NCBI GenBank assembly: GCA_028877215.1
Contig: JAPPFJ010000031.1
Location: 1-64,000 of the forward strand
Direction: 5' to 3'
Source: Gemmatimonadota bacterium
Lineage (GTDB): Bacteria; Latescibacterota; UBA2968; GCA-2709665
Length of the DNA stretch: 64,000 bases
Shown here: positions 26,176 through 36,134 of the stretch, in pieces
Position numbering within the stretch: position 1 is the first letter of the stretch
Layout: each line of letters starts with the position of its first letter
The notes under the pieces: generated by a model
Databases searched by the model: none
What the model was told of the DNA's origin: nothing
What the model saw: only the letters and a program-made list of their open reading frames with translations
Made by a program: the position numbers and the translations under genes

Positions 26176-28347
26176 TTATTCAATGTGAAAGATGGCCGTG
26201 CGAGTCGCGGATTGCAAACTGTTCAGGTCGGTCACGGATACCCTGACGCGACTGAAGCCGAGTTTGAGATTGCCGGCGTCCAGTTCGAAGTAGACTGCCT
26301 CGGTCGCGTCGGCCCCTGTCCGGTCGTAGCTCACAACCACCTCCTCATTTCCGGCTGAAATAATCCTCCGTACCAGCGACGATAACGCGCCGAAGACCCC
26401 CTTCCCCAGGCGGGCATCCCGCTGAATGGAGTAGGAAACCCGGTATCTGGTTCTTCCGAACGCGTCTGTCTGCAGATTATACAGTTCGTAATAAATATGT
26501 ATATTCGTGTCCTGCCGGTAGCTCCGGCTTGGCATCGGTACCGCCCAGAGGTTTTTCTTTCTGAATTTTCCTTCCCGTGTCGATTCCCGGATGTCCCAGC
26601 ACATTTGCAGATCGCTGATTGCCAGCGAATCCACAAAATCAGGGACGTTCAAGTCCTGCAGGTACACCCCCCACTTTCCAGAGATCCGGTCCGCAAGCTG
26701 TACGGCAAGCCGGTAGTGTCCAGGCGCAACCTCAATCCGGATCAGTTCCGGTGCAAACGTGCCGCGTTCGGCTTGCTCGCCCCGAGGCGCCGGAAACACC
26801 AGGCCTGTCTGCCGCCGACGGTAAACTTCGCCCCTCGCATCCGTCAGCGCCGCCACCATCCTGACGTTCGAGTGTTCGCTTCCCGCCGTCTCTTCGCTCT
26901 CCACCAGGTCCAGAGGAATGCCGAAATAGACCTCCACCGCAGCGGCGCCACCGTCGGGGCCGCGGAAACTGGCCGTGTCATAGTAGAACTCGAGGGGCTC
27001 CATCCCGGGAGGAACGTCGTAGAAATCTGGCAGTGTTTGTGTCGCCTTCCTGTAAACCACAGCCGGATGCAGCGACATTATCCTTGAGGTCAGACTGATG
27101 TCGTTGCCGGGTACGCCACTCGGGAAGTCCCAGTGGCCATTACGCATCTCATCGGTAATCAGCAGTTGGAGGCCGCCGGCAACCTTCGTGTATACCCACT
27201 CCTCCGTCATGGCGGACCCGTCCTTTAGAGTCCATCCCTTGGGCCTCTCCAGATCCGATTTGGTGTCGTAAACGCCATAGATCCGCTGCCCGTGCACGTC
27301 GCGTACCCGTTGAACCGCCAGGCTCGGCGGATACGCGTTGACCCTGTCCGAACGCGCACGATACTCGGGCTCTCCATACCGGATGTACACCTCGCCGCGC
27401 CGGTCCCACGGGAACACTTTCTCGCCGAAAAACGTCCGGGCATGCCACACCCTCCGGTAGTGCTCCGCCTCCCGCGCCTTCCCCGCCGAGACCAGCGCCA
27501 TATCTCTCTTCTTCCAGAAGGACCGCAGCCATTCTTCACGTTCCCTGCCGGATCTGGCCTCGTAGTTCTCGAGTTCCTGCGGGAAGGTCACCAGCGACAA
27601 ATCCTCATATAACGCCCTTTCGCTGTCGGGTAAGGCGTGGAAATACTCCTGGAATAGCGCAACAGCCCGCTCCGGAACGCCCAGCGCCGCCCATGCCTGA
27701 GCGGCCAGCGGCAGAAGCCGTGAATCCGATGAAGTATCCGTGACTGCGGGTTCAAGCGCCTTCAACGCTTCCGGATAATTGTGTAGTTCGATGTACGTCA
27801 TGGCGAGACCTTGATACCCCCGTATATCTCCGGGCATGATCTCGAGATAGCGATTGTAGAGGGCAATTCTCTTTTCAGGGAAGAGGCTGTCCCTGAACCA
27901 GTCCGCCAGCATCAGATACGCCGGCGCATAGGTCGGATGCGCCTCGATCACGTCCTTCAAGGCATGCTCTGCATTCAGGTCGCCAAGCTGGATGTGCAAC
28001 CGTGCGATATTCATTCGCGCTTCGAGGTAACCCTCATCAACCCCCAGCGCGCGGCGGAAATATTCGAATGCCTTCCGCTTGACCGCCTTCGGGTCGCGTC
28101 CGTATGCCAGTCCCATCCCATTGTACGCCGCAGCCGCGGAATCTCCTCTCGCGCCTTGCCGAAATGCCTTCCTGGCATCTTCGAAATTACCGCGCTCAAG
28201 GTAGGCGTGCCCCAGACCGACCCAGTCTCGTGCGCCGCGCAGCGCTTCCAGTGAGTCCGCGGGACTCGCTGTAACATTTTCGCAGAAAAATCGAAATACT
28301 GGAAGCAGCACGGCCAATACAATAAACAGATTTGGTTTCATTGGCAT
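26176..28347 (-). CDS. GWxTD domain-containing protein with N-terminal TPR repeats
   Basis: This 723-residue secreted protein has a signal peptide (MKPNLFIVLAVLLPVF), TPR-like helices over about 40-260 (ALGVDEGYLEARMNIARLH, YNRYLEIMPGDIRGYQGLAM) and a GWxTD region around 320-420 with RRGEVYIRYGEPEYRAR. The C-terminal half is beta-rich, including QLADRISGKWGVYLQDLNVP and NIHIYYELYNL. GWxTD proteins are typical of FCB-group secretomes and of unknown function. The start is either the first or third methionine. A second family member lies 3 kb away on the other strand. Confidence 0.8.
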   Translation of the reverse strand: MPMKPNLFIVLAVLLPVFRFFCENVTASPADSLEALRGARDWVGLGHAYLERGNFEDARKAFRQGARGDSAAAAYNGMGLAYGRDPKAVKRKAFEYFRRALGVDEGYLEARMNIARLHIQLGDLNAEHALKDVIEAHPTYAPAYLMLADWFRDSLFPEKRIALYNRYLEIMPGDIRGYQGLAMTYIELHNYPEALKALEPAVTDTSSDSRLLPLAAQAWAALGVPERAVALFQEYFHALPDSERALYEDLSLVTFPQELENYEARSGREREEWLRSFWKKRDMALVSAGKAREAEHYRRVWHARTFFGEKVFPWDRRGEVYIRYGEPEYRARSDRVNAYPPSLAVQRVRDVHGQRIYGVYDTKSDLERPKGWTLKDGSAMTEEWVYTKVAGGLQLLITDEMRNGHWDFPSGVPGNDISLTSRIMSLHPAVVYRKATQTLPDFYDVPPGMEPLEFYYDTASFRGPDGGAAAVEVYFGIPLDLVESEETAGSEHSNVRMVAALTDARGEVYRRRQTGLVFPAPRGEQAERGTFAPELIRIEVAPGHYRLAVQLADRISGKWGVYLQDLNVPDFVDSLAISDLQMCWDIRESTREGKFRKKNLWAVPMPSRSYRQDTNIHIYYELYNLQTDAFGRTRYRVSYSIQRDARLGKGVFGALSSLVRRIISAGNEEVVVSYDRTGADATEAVYFELDAGNLKLGFSRVRVSVTDLNSLQSATRTAIFHIE

Positions 28348-28752
28348 TCCTTAACCTTCCAGGAAGAGGGCGTCATCCTGATCTTCCTTCCCTGTGTCTG
28401 GATGCACAAGATACAATTTTCCTTCGTATACTGGCGGGATTTCTGCAGATCAACCCGCCAACAAGTAAGGACACGGATTTGTCCATTCCGGTTCGGCAAA
28501 ATGTGCCCATGGAACTGAAGACGCGATCAAACGTACGCACGTACGACACAGGCTTCATTCTTCAGGAACTGAGATCCCCATGCGCTTCCTTCCGCAGTAT
28601 GCGTCTATCGGAGCGTCCGGTTTCAGATAGTGTTCGTTGACATGAACGGGTGGCTCCCGTATATTCGTTCATGGCGGTTAGCTGTTACTATTTAGCAATG
28701 TAGCCGATGGCTAAATCGCAATGTCGACCCAAACACTCCAGAGGAGAATTCA
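28348..28752. other. Intergenic region between divergent genes
   Basis: This 405-bp space between the GWxTD gene and the SDR gene contains the strong promoter at 28637-28665. Just downstream, TTAGC and GCTAA half-sites are spaced like a possible operator (about 28679-28713). No RNA gene or further reading frame is credible. Confidence 0.5.
28637..28665 (+). promoter_or_regulatory. Consensus promoter for the SDR-GNAT-lipoprotein genes
   Basis: TTGACA (28637-28642), a 17-bp spacer and TATATT (28660-28665), 87 bp before the ATG at 28753. It is one of the best promoter matches in the window. The leader contains an imperfect TTAGC...GCTAA inverted repeat that could be an operator. Confidence 0.8.
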
Positions 28753-29541
28753 ATGCGGTTAGAGGGTAAAGTCGCCTGGATTACGGGCGGCGGCGCGGGC
28801 ATCGGCAAGGCCGTGGCGATGCGGTTTGCGAAGGAAGGCGCGAAGGTGGTTGTATTGGAACTCGATCGGGACCGCGCGGAGGCCGTGGTTGAGGAGATCG
28901 CACGGGCGGATGGCGAAGCCGCGCTCGTCGTGGGCAGTGCGACTGATCCGACGGACGTAGATCGCGCGTGTGATAAAGCCGTGGAAACATATGGCGGCCT
29001 TGATATTCTGGTTAACAACGCCTATTTTTGCCATGGGACCCACATCCTGGATATCGATCCGGATTTATGGGACCGAAATATAGAGGGATGCCTGAAGAGC
29101 GCCTACCTCTGCAGCCGCGCGGCGCTTCCCCGGATGATCGATCGTGGCGGGGGAGCCATTGTGAACATATCGTCCGTCAACGCGATCATGTCGTTTGGGG
29201 AGAGTGCATACAGCGCAGCGAAGGCAGGTGTCATCTCGCTCACCAGAACCACAGCGGTGGATCACGGACCCGGGGGCGTGCGCGTGAATGCAATCTGCCC
29301 CGGCACCGTCATCACGGAGGGGTGGCAGCACGTCCTTGAGAAGGACCCGCAGATATTCGAACGTATCGCCGAGGTTTATCCGCTCAAGCGCGTGGGCAGA
29401 CCTGAAGAAATCGCGAATGTAGCGCTCTTTCTTGCCTCGGACGAGGCGTCGTTCGTCACCGGTTCGGTAGTCGTGGCCGACGGGGGCGTGACGTCGGGAA
29501 ATCCCACTTTTCTGGATCATGTTGAAGGTAAACTTTCGTGA
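28753..29541 (+). CDS. SDR family NAD(P)-dependent oxidoreductase
   Basis: This 262-residue classical short-chain dehydrogenase has a TGGGAGIG cofactor motif, LVNNAYF, the catalytic NISSVNAIMSFGESAYSAAK block (Ser, Tyr, Lys) and the closing 'GSVVVADGGVTSG'. Relatives include glucose, gluconate and 3-oxoacyl reductases, so the substrate is not assigned. It overlaps the following GNAT gene by GTGA. Confidence 0.88.
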   Translation: MRLEGKVAWITGGGAGIGKAVAMRFAKEGAKVVVLELDRDRAEAVVEEIARADGEAALVVGSATDPTDVDRACDKAVETYGGLDILVNNAYFCHGTHILDIDPDLWDRNIEGCLKSAYLCSRAALPRMIDRGGGAIVNISSVNAIMSFGESAYSAAKAGVISLTRTTAVDHGPGGVRVNAICPGTVITEGWQHVLEKDPQIFERIAEVYPLKRVGRPEEIANVALFLASDEASFVTGSVVVADGGVTSGNPTFLDHVEGKLS

Positions 29542-30479
29542 TTGCATCGCTTCGAGCGCGGGACGGGTCCGTTTCAACTCAGGATCTCGCGGACCTGATG
29601 GCGCGATGTGCAGACGGAGCAGGAGACGTAACGCCGCCCACCAGGGAGTTCCTCGAGAATTTAAGTAACGACGAGATCCTGCTGGCGTTCGACGGACCGA
29701 CCCCCGTTGGTGTCTGTGCAATGAAGTTTACGGGCGGAGAACGGGTTGCGACGCTGAGTTTCGCTGGGGTACATCCCGACCGCCGGCGTGCGGGGTTGGG
29801 TCGACGCCTGCTGATGGAAGCGGAAGGGGTTGCCCGCGAAAAATGCTTTCAGGCACTGCGGACCGGCTCGGCTGTCGACAGCGACAACGCGGCCGCAACC
29901 GGGCTCCTGCAACAAACCGGATGGAAACCCGTGTTCGGCGCGAGCCTGAAAATGTGGCGGGAACTCGACGACCTTCCCGATGCGAAGGCGCCGGCGGGGT
30001 ACCGGATCAGGACCTACGAGACCGGCGACGACGCGGCATTCGTCCGCATCAAGAATGCGGCGTTCATGAGCGAGAACACAGGCGGAAGGGCCTGGACGTC
30101 GGCTGACTTCGAAAGGGAATATCTGGACTCGCCGTATTTTGATCCGAAGCGCGTCCTGTTTGCGATCTGCGGCGACGAACCCGTCGGCACAACCACCGCC
30201 TGGACGGCGACGCATCAGGGCAGGGACGTCGGGCTGATTCACTGGGTAGCGGTTGTACCGGAACACCGGAGCAAGGGTCTGGGTTGGGTGTTGAACGTAC
30301 GCGCGCTGCGCAAATTGAAAGCGCTTGGGTACGGCGAGGCCATCCTGAATACGAGTGAAACGCTGGAATCCGCGGTTCGCCTGTACCGCCGGCTGGGTTT
30401 CGAAGTCATCTTACGGCGCGCGGTGTACGAGAAGCCGCTGATGGGTGGTCGCAGTCCGTCCGTCATTTCGCAGATTTGA
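29538..30479 (+). CDS. Tandem GNAT-family N-acetyltransferase
   Basis: This 313-residue protein contains two GNAT domains. The first (about 1-150) has VATLSFAGVHPDRRRAGLGRRL and the second (about 155-305) has IHWVAVVPEHRSKGLG with AVRLYRRLGFEVI. Doubled GNAT architectures include mycothiol synthase MshD, but no mycothiol gene is nearby. It starts with GTG overlapping the SDR stop codon, so the two are coupled. Confidence 0.85.
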   Translation: MIASLRARDGSVSTQDLADLMARCADGAGDVTPPTREFLENLSNDEILLAFDGPTPVGVCAMKFTGGERVATLSFAGVHPDRRRAGLGRRLLMEAEGVAREKCFQALRTGSAVDSDNAAATGLLQQTGWKPVFGASLKMWRELDDLPDAKAPAGYRIRTYETGDDAAFVRIKNAAFMSENTGGRAWTSADFEREYLDSPYFDPKRVLFAICGDEPVGTTTAWTATHQGRDVGLIHWVAVVPEHRSKGLGWVLNVRALRKLKALGYGEAILNTSETLESAVRLYRRLGFEVILRRAVYEKPLMGGRSPSVISQI

Positions 30480-30520
30480 CTACTGCGGCGTTGCATCTGG
30501 TGGGTGTGAGGATAGCAGAT

Positions 30521-31042
30521 ATGAGGCGTTGTCTGGGCATGCTCCTGGTCTTCTGTATGGGCGGCTGTGGTTCTTCGGATCCCGTAGGGGTGGTCGAACC
30601 GGCGCCTGACCCCACGGGTGCGATGGTGTCGGTTAATGCCGCGGATTTTAACGCATATCTCGTAGACGCCTTTCGAACCTACCAGACGGTGAACGTGATG
30701 AATGCCGAATTCGGTTCCATCGCCCAGGGATGGTCGGGTGGCGTGGTTTCGCGATACTGGACGCGGCAGTTCATGTCGAATCTGATCTCCCGCCTGGAGA
30801 CACTGCAGTTACAGGTTCGGGACATCCGGCCGTACGACCACGAACTGCGGAGGATTCACGACCGGTACGAGCAGGGTCTGACCACCTTCCACGAGGCGTT
30901 TCTCGCCTTTGTCAACCAGATCGACTTCCCGACGACGGAGGGGATCGAAGGCGTGAACCTGCTCATTTTCAGAGGCAACAAACGCATGGATGAATTCCAG
31001 TTGATGTTGAGCAATCTTGCAGGAAGGCAGATTCAGTTTTGA
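30521..31042 (+). CDS. Probable lipoprotein of unknown function
   Basis: This 173-residue protein begins MRRCLGMLLVFCMGGCGSS, a short signal peptide with a lipobox-like MGGC. The mature part is helical (NLISRLETLQLQVRDIRPYD, LLIFRGNKRMDEFQLML) with no recognised domain. ATG 30521 is preferred to the open frame that begins at 30476 because it gives a clean signal peptide. Its TGA stop lies inside the left end of E1 copy 2. Confidence 0.6.
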   Translation: MRRCLGMLLVFCMGGCGSSDPVGVVEPAPDPTGAMVSVNAADFNAYLVDAFRTYQTVNVMNAEFGSIAQGWSGGVVSRYWTRQFMSNLISRLETLQLQVRDIRPYDHELRRIHDRYEQGLTTFHEAFLAFVNQIDFPTTEGIEGVNLLIFRGNKRMDEFQLMLSNLAGRQIQF

Positions 31043-31170
31043 CCAGGATTCGTCGTTTTTCGTCGACGTTAATTCGTATATCTGCAAGTTGATAAAGGCG
31101 ATAAAACTGCGGATTACCAGGATACACCAGATCCCTGGACGTGATAGGTAGTTATATAACGCTCCATTCC
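31039..31170 (+). repeat. E1 element, truncated copy 2
   Basis: From TTGACCAGGATTC (31039) this follows E1, including the identical 19-mer at 31112-31130, but diverges before the right inverted end. The divergent part is replaced by a strong terminator hairpin. The left end contains the stop codon of the lipoprotein gene. Confidence 0.65.
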
Positions 31171-31172
31171 CA

Positions 31173-31210
31173 AAGAAGGGTCCGTTCAGGACCCTTCTTC
31201 GTTTTAACGT
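31173..31210 (+). terminator. Rho-independent terminator next to E1 copy 2
   Basis: AAGAAGGGTCC (31173-31183) and GGACCCTTCTT (31189-31199) form an 11-bp stem around a 5-base loop. The stem is followed by CGTTTTAACG. It terminates the SDR-GNAT-lipoprotein transcript. Confidence 0.85.
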
Positions 31211-31430
31211 TGATGTCCTTACAGCTCTACTTTCTCGTGAGAGAGTACCGGATCGCAATCAAACAGATTGAACCCGAACCCTTTGCAATGTGTCTTACGA
31301 AAGAGAACGGTTGTACAACGGGCAAAGCGACACATTACGTCGTCCTGATGTTGGTCACGATCAGCGTCTCTTCATCGCAAAAAGCGACCAACCTGGAAGT
31401 GCTGCCAGCGAGGGACATGGAGATTCTCTA

Positions 31431-33470
31431 ATGTTTCGACTGTCGATAGCCATTTGCCTGGTCGCGCTGGGCACCGCAAGCGTCGATGCCGGACGGCCCG
31501 ATCCTGCGAAGGTGGACTCGTTCCTGGCCGCGGCGGCGGACACGCTGGTTGACCGCGATCGGCGCGAAGCCCTGATGAAGCGTGCGCTCAGACACGACTG
31601 GTCCGGCAGGACAATGCACGCCCTGGCGCGATTTTACATGGCGCAGGGCACGCCGGTTTCCCGCCAGACTGCCGGCCACTGGCTGCTGCGCGCCGTGATG
31701 CGTGAGCGCGAGAACCCTGACTATCGGGCGACCCATGCTGAGTTGTTATGGCGGACGTTGCAGCGTCCAGACTCCTACAGAAAGGCGCTCCAGGTTCTGG
31801 AACTGGATCCGGACCACGTAGCGGGCCTTTTCTGGGCAGGGCGTTTCGCGGTCTGGGCCTGGGAGTATACCTATTTTACGGAAATGCCCGATGACGACAC
31901 TGAAGCGGCAATCGGTATGTATTCGATCCGGGGCGGAAAGACACTGACGTTCGTCGAATATCCGGACCTCGGTATCGACACTGGAATCGGGTATCTTTCA
32001 CGAGCCATCAGCGTGGACCCCGTCCACTGGCCTTCTCACCAGTACCTGGGGCTGTCTTACTACGCGGCCGATATGCCCGGACCCCTGATCGAGCTCTTCG
32101 AGGCCTATCGACAGCGACGTCCCGAGAACTGGAACGCCCACTTCTTCGCGGGCCTGGGCTATCAGATGAAGGGCGACCTGGAGAGGGCCTATCGTGCCTA
32201 TTTGGACGGCCTGAACCGGATGACCGAAACGGCCCGCAGGTTCATGCAGTCGATTTTCCTGATCAGGGACCATGCGGAAACAAAAAGGGGTGCCCCCCCG
32301 CCCAGCGACGAGGAAATTCGCAAGTTCTGGCTTGGAAAGGACCCGATCTACCTGACATCGGTCAACGAACGCCTGCTGGAACAGTGCCGGCGCGTGGCGT
32401 ACGCGAACCTTCGGTTCTCCGATCCCACACTCGGGCGGGAAGGCTGGCAGACCGACAGAGGTCAGATTTACATCCGATACGGAGACCCGCGCGTCCGATT
32501 CATGAAAGACCCGGCCAGGGGAAGAAAGGAAATATGGGACTATGGTCCGTTTACGGTCGTATTCGGTAATACACTAACCTGGGACTCCTGGCGGTTCGGA
32601 TGGGCCACCCGGGGAAACAAACGCCTGGAACTCAAACAACTGGTGGAGGCGGTACCCGACCTCTATGAACATCCCCTGCAGTATGACGCCCAGTACCAGA
32701 CGGCACAGTTCCGGCACGACAACGGCAATACGCGCATCGAGGTGTATTACGCGCTGCCGGAGGAAAATGTGCGGCGTGCGCGATCCGTCGACCGCGGAAC
32801 CGCCGCAGTCGACGTCAGACAGGCGCTCTTTCTCTTCGATTCCCGGTGGGACACCGTCCGACACAACGTCCAAAGCGTAAATCGGTTGCCGCGGGTCGTC
32901 TATGAATCCACTGAAGAGGCCTTCCTGCTGGCCGGGGAACGCATGGTCCTTGACCCGGGGATGTATTTTCTGGCGGGTGAAGTCGAAGACCGGAAGACGA
33001 AGCGGGTAGGCACGTTTCGAGAACGGTTGCGAGTAAGGTCATTTGGGCAGGACACGCTTGAAATCAGCGACCTGTTGATGGCGCGCCGCATTCGAAAGCG
33101 GGAGGACGTGCCGTACGGCCGGGAGCAATTCGCAGTACTCCCGAATCCGCTGCAGGTGTGCCGCACGGCAGGGCAGGCCTGGCTCTATTTTGAAATCTAC
33201 AATCTTTCGCGTGACGAATTTGGCGCCACGCACTACCGCGTCAGCTATCAGATGCAGTCGCTGCCGGAGGGTGGAGGTGACGGCTCCCCGGCCAACTGGA
33301 CGACGGCCGTTTCATACACGTACCGTGGCGCACGGGACTGGGAGCCGCGCGATCTTCGCGTGGACATGGACGGCGCTTCGCCTGGGCCGAGGGCGTTTCG
33401 CGTTGTGGTGGAGGACCTGCACACCGGTCGACAGGCGCTGGCGGAAACAGGTTTCAGGGTGAGATGGTAA
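31431..33470 (+). CDS. GWxTD domain-containing secreted protein (second copy)
   Basis: This 679-residue protein has a signal peptide (MFRLSIAICLVALGTASVDA) that fixes the start at ATG 31431, with GGAGA upstream. The N-terminal 300 residues form TPR-like helices. Around residue 345 is RGQIYIRYGDPRVRF, followed by the beta-rich C-terminal region. It shares the architecture and the GxIYIRYGxP motif with the protein at 26176-28347, so the two are divergent relatives. No enzymatic role is known. Confidence 0.8.
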   Translation: MFRLSIAICLVALGTASVDAGRPDPAKVDSFLAAAADTLVDRDRREALMKRALRHDWSGRTMHALARFYMAQGTPVSRQTAGHWLLRAVMRERENPDYRATHAELLWRTLQRPDSYRKALQVLELDPDHVAGLFWAGRFAVWAWEYTYFTEMPDDDTEAAIGMYSIRGGKTLTFVEYPDLGIDTGIGYLSRAISVDPVHWPSHQYLGLSYYAADMPGPLIELFEAYRQRRPENWNAHFFAGLGYQMKGDLERAYRAYLDGLNRMTETARRFMQSIFLIRDHAETKRGAPPPSDEEIRKFWLGKDPIYLTSVNERLLEQCRRVAYANLRFSDPTLGREGWQTDRGQIYIRYGDPRVRFMKDPARGRKEIWDYGPFTVVFGNTLTWDSWRFGWATRGNKRLELKQLVEAVPDLYEHPLQYDAQYQTAQFRHDNGNTRIEVYYALPEENVRRARSVDRGTAAVDVRQALFLFDSRWDTVRHNVQSVNRLPRVVYESTEEAFLLAGERMVLDPGMYFLAGEVEDRKTKRVGTFRERLRVRSFGQDTLEISDLLMARRIRKREDVPYGREQFAVLPNPLQVCRTAGQAWLYFEIYNLSRDEFGATHYRVSYQMQSLPEGGGDGSPANWTTAVSYTYRGARDWEPRDLRVDMDGASPGPRAFRVVVEDLHTGRQALAETGFRVRW

Positions 33471-33577
33471 TTTGACATTCTTGTACGCTTCTCCCCGACC
33501 CCTTCGACCACCCTTTGGCGGGCTCAGGACAACGCCTCAGGGAGCGGATCGGGTCGAGTTCCAGGACCACGCATACT

Positions 33578-33613
33578 AAAGAGGGCCAAAGCATTAGCCT
33601 CGGCCCTCTTTTT
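33578..33613. terminator. Bidirectional terminator between convergent genes
   Basis: AAAGAGGGCC (33578-33587) pairs with GGCCCTCTTT (33602-33611), with a T-run on the plus strand and a matching T-run on the minus strand. It serves the GWxTD gene and the convergent lyase-like gene. Confidence 0.85.
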
Positions 33614-33650
33614 CTATCGCAGTGTAATTTGACGTTATTGCCTCGCCGCT

Positions 33651-36053
33651 CTATTCCAGAACGGCGATTTCCCCTGTCGGGATCCGCGTTTCCGTACCAT
33701 TGTACGTCACGAGTGCCGATGCGACGCCCGTGTTCCTCGCCCAGACTGCCCCGGAATCCGCCGCGTTGATTTCCAGCGCGCCGTCCGTGACCACGTTCAG
33801 GATCGCTTCCTGCAGGCGGGCTTCACCCGCCCCGAGATTTCGCTCAAAAGCGATACTATCTTCGTCGAGTCGAGTAACGCCCCCGAAAATCGGGATCCCG
33901 TTGAGACTCGAGCGTTGCGCCCTGAAAGTAAACATTTGGGCTTTGGCGCCAAAATTCGCCAAGGCAAGGTGATTGTCCGCGAGGAGGCCAATGGCGGTCC
34001 GTCCCGATTCCATGAATACAAAGCCGATACCGGACGTTTTTCGATGGCTGTAATCCGGGGCGATGAGCGCCGTGAGTTCGGAAACGGTCCCTCCATCAGC
34101 TACCTCGAACGGTTCGTCCACCCGGCTGAGGGTGAGGTCGTCTGCCACCGCGCGCCAGACCTCATAAAAGTGCCGATTGTGATAGACGGTCTTCCCGGAA
34201 CCCGCGTAGACGAAGCCCAGGCGGCCGTCGATGTTGATCCATTCCGGATGATCGTAGGTCTTGACGACGTCGCTGTCCGGATCCGTGGTGACGTAACTCC
34301 TGAAGCGATCGGAACCGTCCGGCGTGTGGACGGTCCGGAACCCGTTGCAGTTTCCTTTCAGTGCGTTGAAATCTTCATTGACGATGCGCAGGAAGCCCTG
34401 GTCGACACTTTGAACGGTGATCGCCTCACTGGCCGTGAGCCGTTCGCACGACAGGGAGACTCCCGAGGGCAGACCGGCGAAGAGCACTTCCTGTCGAACC
34501 GAGCGCTGTGCTCGGTCCAGGATCATCGCTGCGGCAAAGCCGTCCTGATGTTCGTCCACGCGAACCGAGACCAGGTCGTGGCTGTCGGGCCTGTCCTCGA
34601 CAACGATGCTGGCCAGAAACGAACCCGACGCCGGCGCGACGGTATAGAGTCCGTCCCTGTTCAACGGCAGCGCCATGATGTCGTTTCGCCACGAGAGCGA
34701 GGTCTGACCGGCGCGATGTCTCTGGAAGGCGAATCCGGAATGGGGATAGACCTTGACACCCCTCAGGTTGCGTTCGACGCGCGATGAGGACGCCGCGTCC
34801 GGACCGTCACCGAAGATCCGATGGAAGAAATAGGTGTGGGCGGGATTGTCGACGTTGTGTTCTCGGATGATCAACGGGTCCTGGGGCCCATGCACGATCT
34901 CCGCGATCTGACGGTCGTGCATTCGCCCGCCGGCGCTTTCGGCGCGCTGTTCCAGGGTCTCGAGCCCCTGGCGCTCGAAATAGGCCGCCTCCGGGTCGTC
35001 CAGGTAATACGCGGCCGTGGCATGGGTGAGCGTGCCCGGGTCCGGCGGGAGATAGGGCCAGTCCATGCCCTGCACGGGATGCATCGAGCCCGTCCGGTCC
35101 GTCGTTCGTTTGAGCTCGTCGTAAATCTCCCTCCGGTTGAACAGGGCATGGTCCGGTATCTTTGTGCCGAACGTCCCGTAGATGATGCCCAGGCGGCCGG
35201 TGAACATGACAGAACTGCCGGTGTAGCTGGGATGCACCATGCCGTGGTTTTCGGCCATATAGTCCGGCAGCGCGGTGAACGTCTGGCCGGTGAGTTCCCG
35301 TACGGTCCGACCGTCTGAAAACGGCGCGTGGTTTTTCGTGTCCTGCTGGGTTGTGGTTGTGGAAAACATCCAGCGACGGGCTGTTTCGGCCCAGGAATCG
35401 ACGTGCGGCGAGTTGCTCAGGAAACACTCGACCGACGCCAGACCGCACGACGTCCAGCCGTTCTCCTCCATCTGCGTGTTGGTGTAGACACCGCTCTTCG
35501 GCGCCATGACCCCAAACCGCCCGGCGTAGTCCTCGTGCATGCGGGCGATCATGGTCCACGTCTCGTCGTCCACCATTTCTCCCAGCAGGAGGGCGGTCAG
35601 GCCAACGTCGGAAAGATTCGTTCCGCACTGGCTTTCGGGGAAGAAGCCACGGCCGCGTTCGCCCCACTTGGTGCCCCAGGTCCTTGGGTTGCCGAGGCTC
35701 TTCTCGGGGCGGATACAGTCCTCCGGGCCCGTGTCGTGTGTATAGCAGAGGTAACGGATCCCCTTCAGCGCGATCTCCCGAAGCTCCTTTTTGGAGCATC
35801 CGGTGCGTTTCGCATCGTATTCCGGGGAGTTGGCTAGCACGGCAAAGACAAAAGCCGGTCCGACCGTGTCGCTGCCGTACCAGTGAGCCCCGCCGAAAAA
35901 GTGTCCGCAGTTGGGCCGCTCCGGCCAGTCTTCGAAATAGCTGAGGCCAACCGGCACCCAGTTCTCCAGGATGCGTTTGTATCGCCTGCTCAACGGGGTT
36001 TCCCTGGCCGGCACGGACGACCGGCGGCGTTTGGTCAGAATATCGGGGCGCAT
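33651..36053 (-). CDS. Large toroid-plus-sandwich protein, possible polysaccharide lyase
   Basis: This 800-residue protein has a helical N-terminal half with repeated aromatic motifs (WVPVGLSYFEDWPERPNC, GHFFGGAHWYG, MAENHGMVHPSYTG) and a beta-rich C-terminal half. That layout is seen in chondroitin/hyaluronate-type and heparinase-like lyases. Histidine-containing motifs such as ENHGMVHP are compatible with a lyase, but I cannot assign a family. AAGGAGA precedes the ATG. No signal peptide is evident. It is grouped with a Gfo/Idh/MocA dehydrogenase and two unknown proteins. Confidence 0.65.
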   Translation of the reverse strand: MRPDILTKRRRSSVPARETPLSRRYKRILENWVPVGLSYFEDWPERPNCGHFFGGAHWYGSDTVGPAFVFAVLANSPEYDAKRTGCSKKELREIALKGIRYLCYTHDTGPEDCIRPEKSLGNPRTWGTKWGERGRGFFPESQCGTNLSDVGLTALLLGEMVDDETWTMIARMHEDYAGRFGVMAPKSGVYTNTQMEENGWTSCGLASVECFLSNSPHVDSWAETARRWMFSTTTTQQDTKNHAPFSDGRTVRELTGQTFTALPDYMAENHGMVHPSYTGSSVMFTGRLGIIYGTFGTKIPDHALFNRREIYDELKRTTDRTGSMHPVQGMDWPYLPPDPGTLTHATAAYYLDDPEAAYFERQGLETLEQRAESAGGRMHDRQIAEIVHGPQDPLIIREHNVDNPAHTYFFHRIFGDGPDAASSSRVERNLRGVKVYPHSGFAFQRHRAGQTSLSWRNDIMALPLNRDGLYTVAPASGSFLASIVVEDRPDSHDLVSVRVDEHQDGFAAAMILDRAQRSVRQEVLFAGLPSGVSLSCERLTASEAITVQSVDQGFLRIVNEDFNALKGNCNGFRTVHTPDGSDRFRSYVTTDPDSDVVKTYDHPEWINIDGRLGFVYAGSGKTVYHNRHFYEVWRAVADDLTLSRVDEPFEVADGGTVSELTALIAPDYSHRKTSGIGFVFMESGRTAIGLLADNHLALANFGAKAQMFTFRAQRSSLNGIPIFGGVTRLDEDSIAFERNLGAGEARLQEAILNVVTDGALEINAADSGAVWARNTGVASALVTYNGTETRIPTGEIAVLE

Positions 36054-36134
36054 GATGTCTCCTTCTTAGTTTTACTGCGAAGAGATGTGAAGTTCAGCGA
36101 CGGGTTGCCGCACTTCGAGATCCGGACGTATTGG

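Noticed and set aside
33496..33560. A short GACCCCTTCGACC... stretch resembling widespread TTCGACAAGCTCAGG-type repeats
   Set aside because: Only one loose copy was seen, so it cannot be supported as a repeat family from this window.
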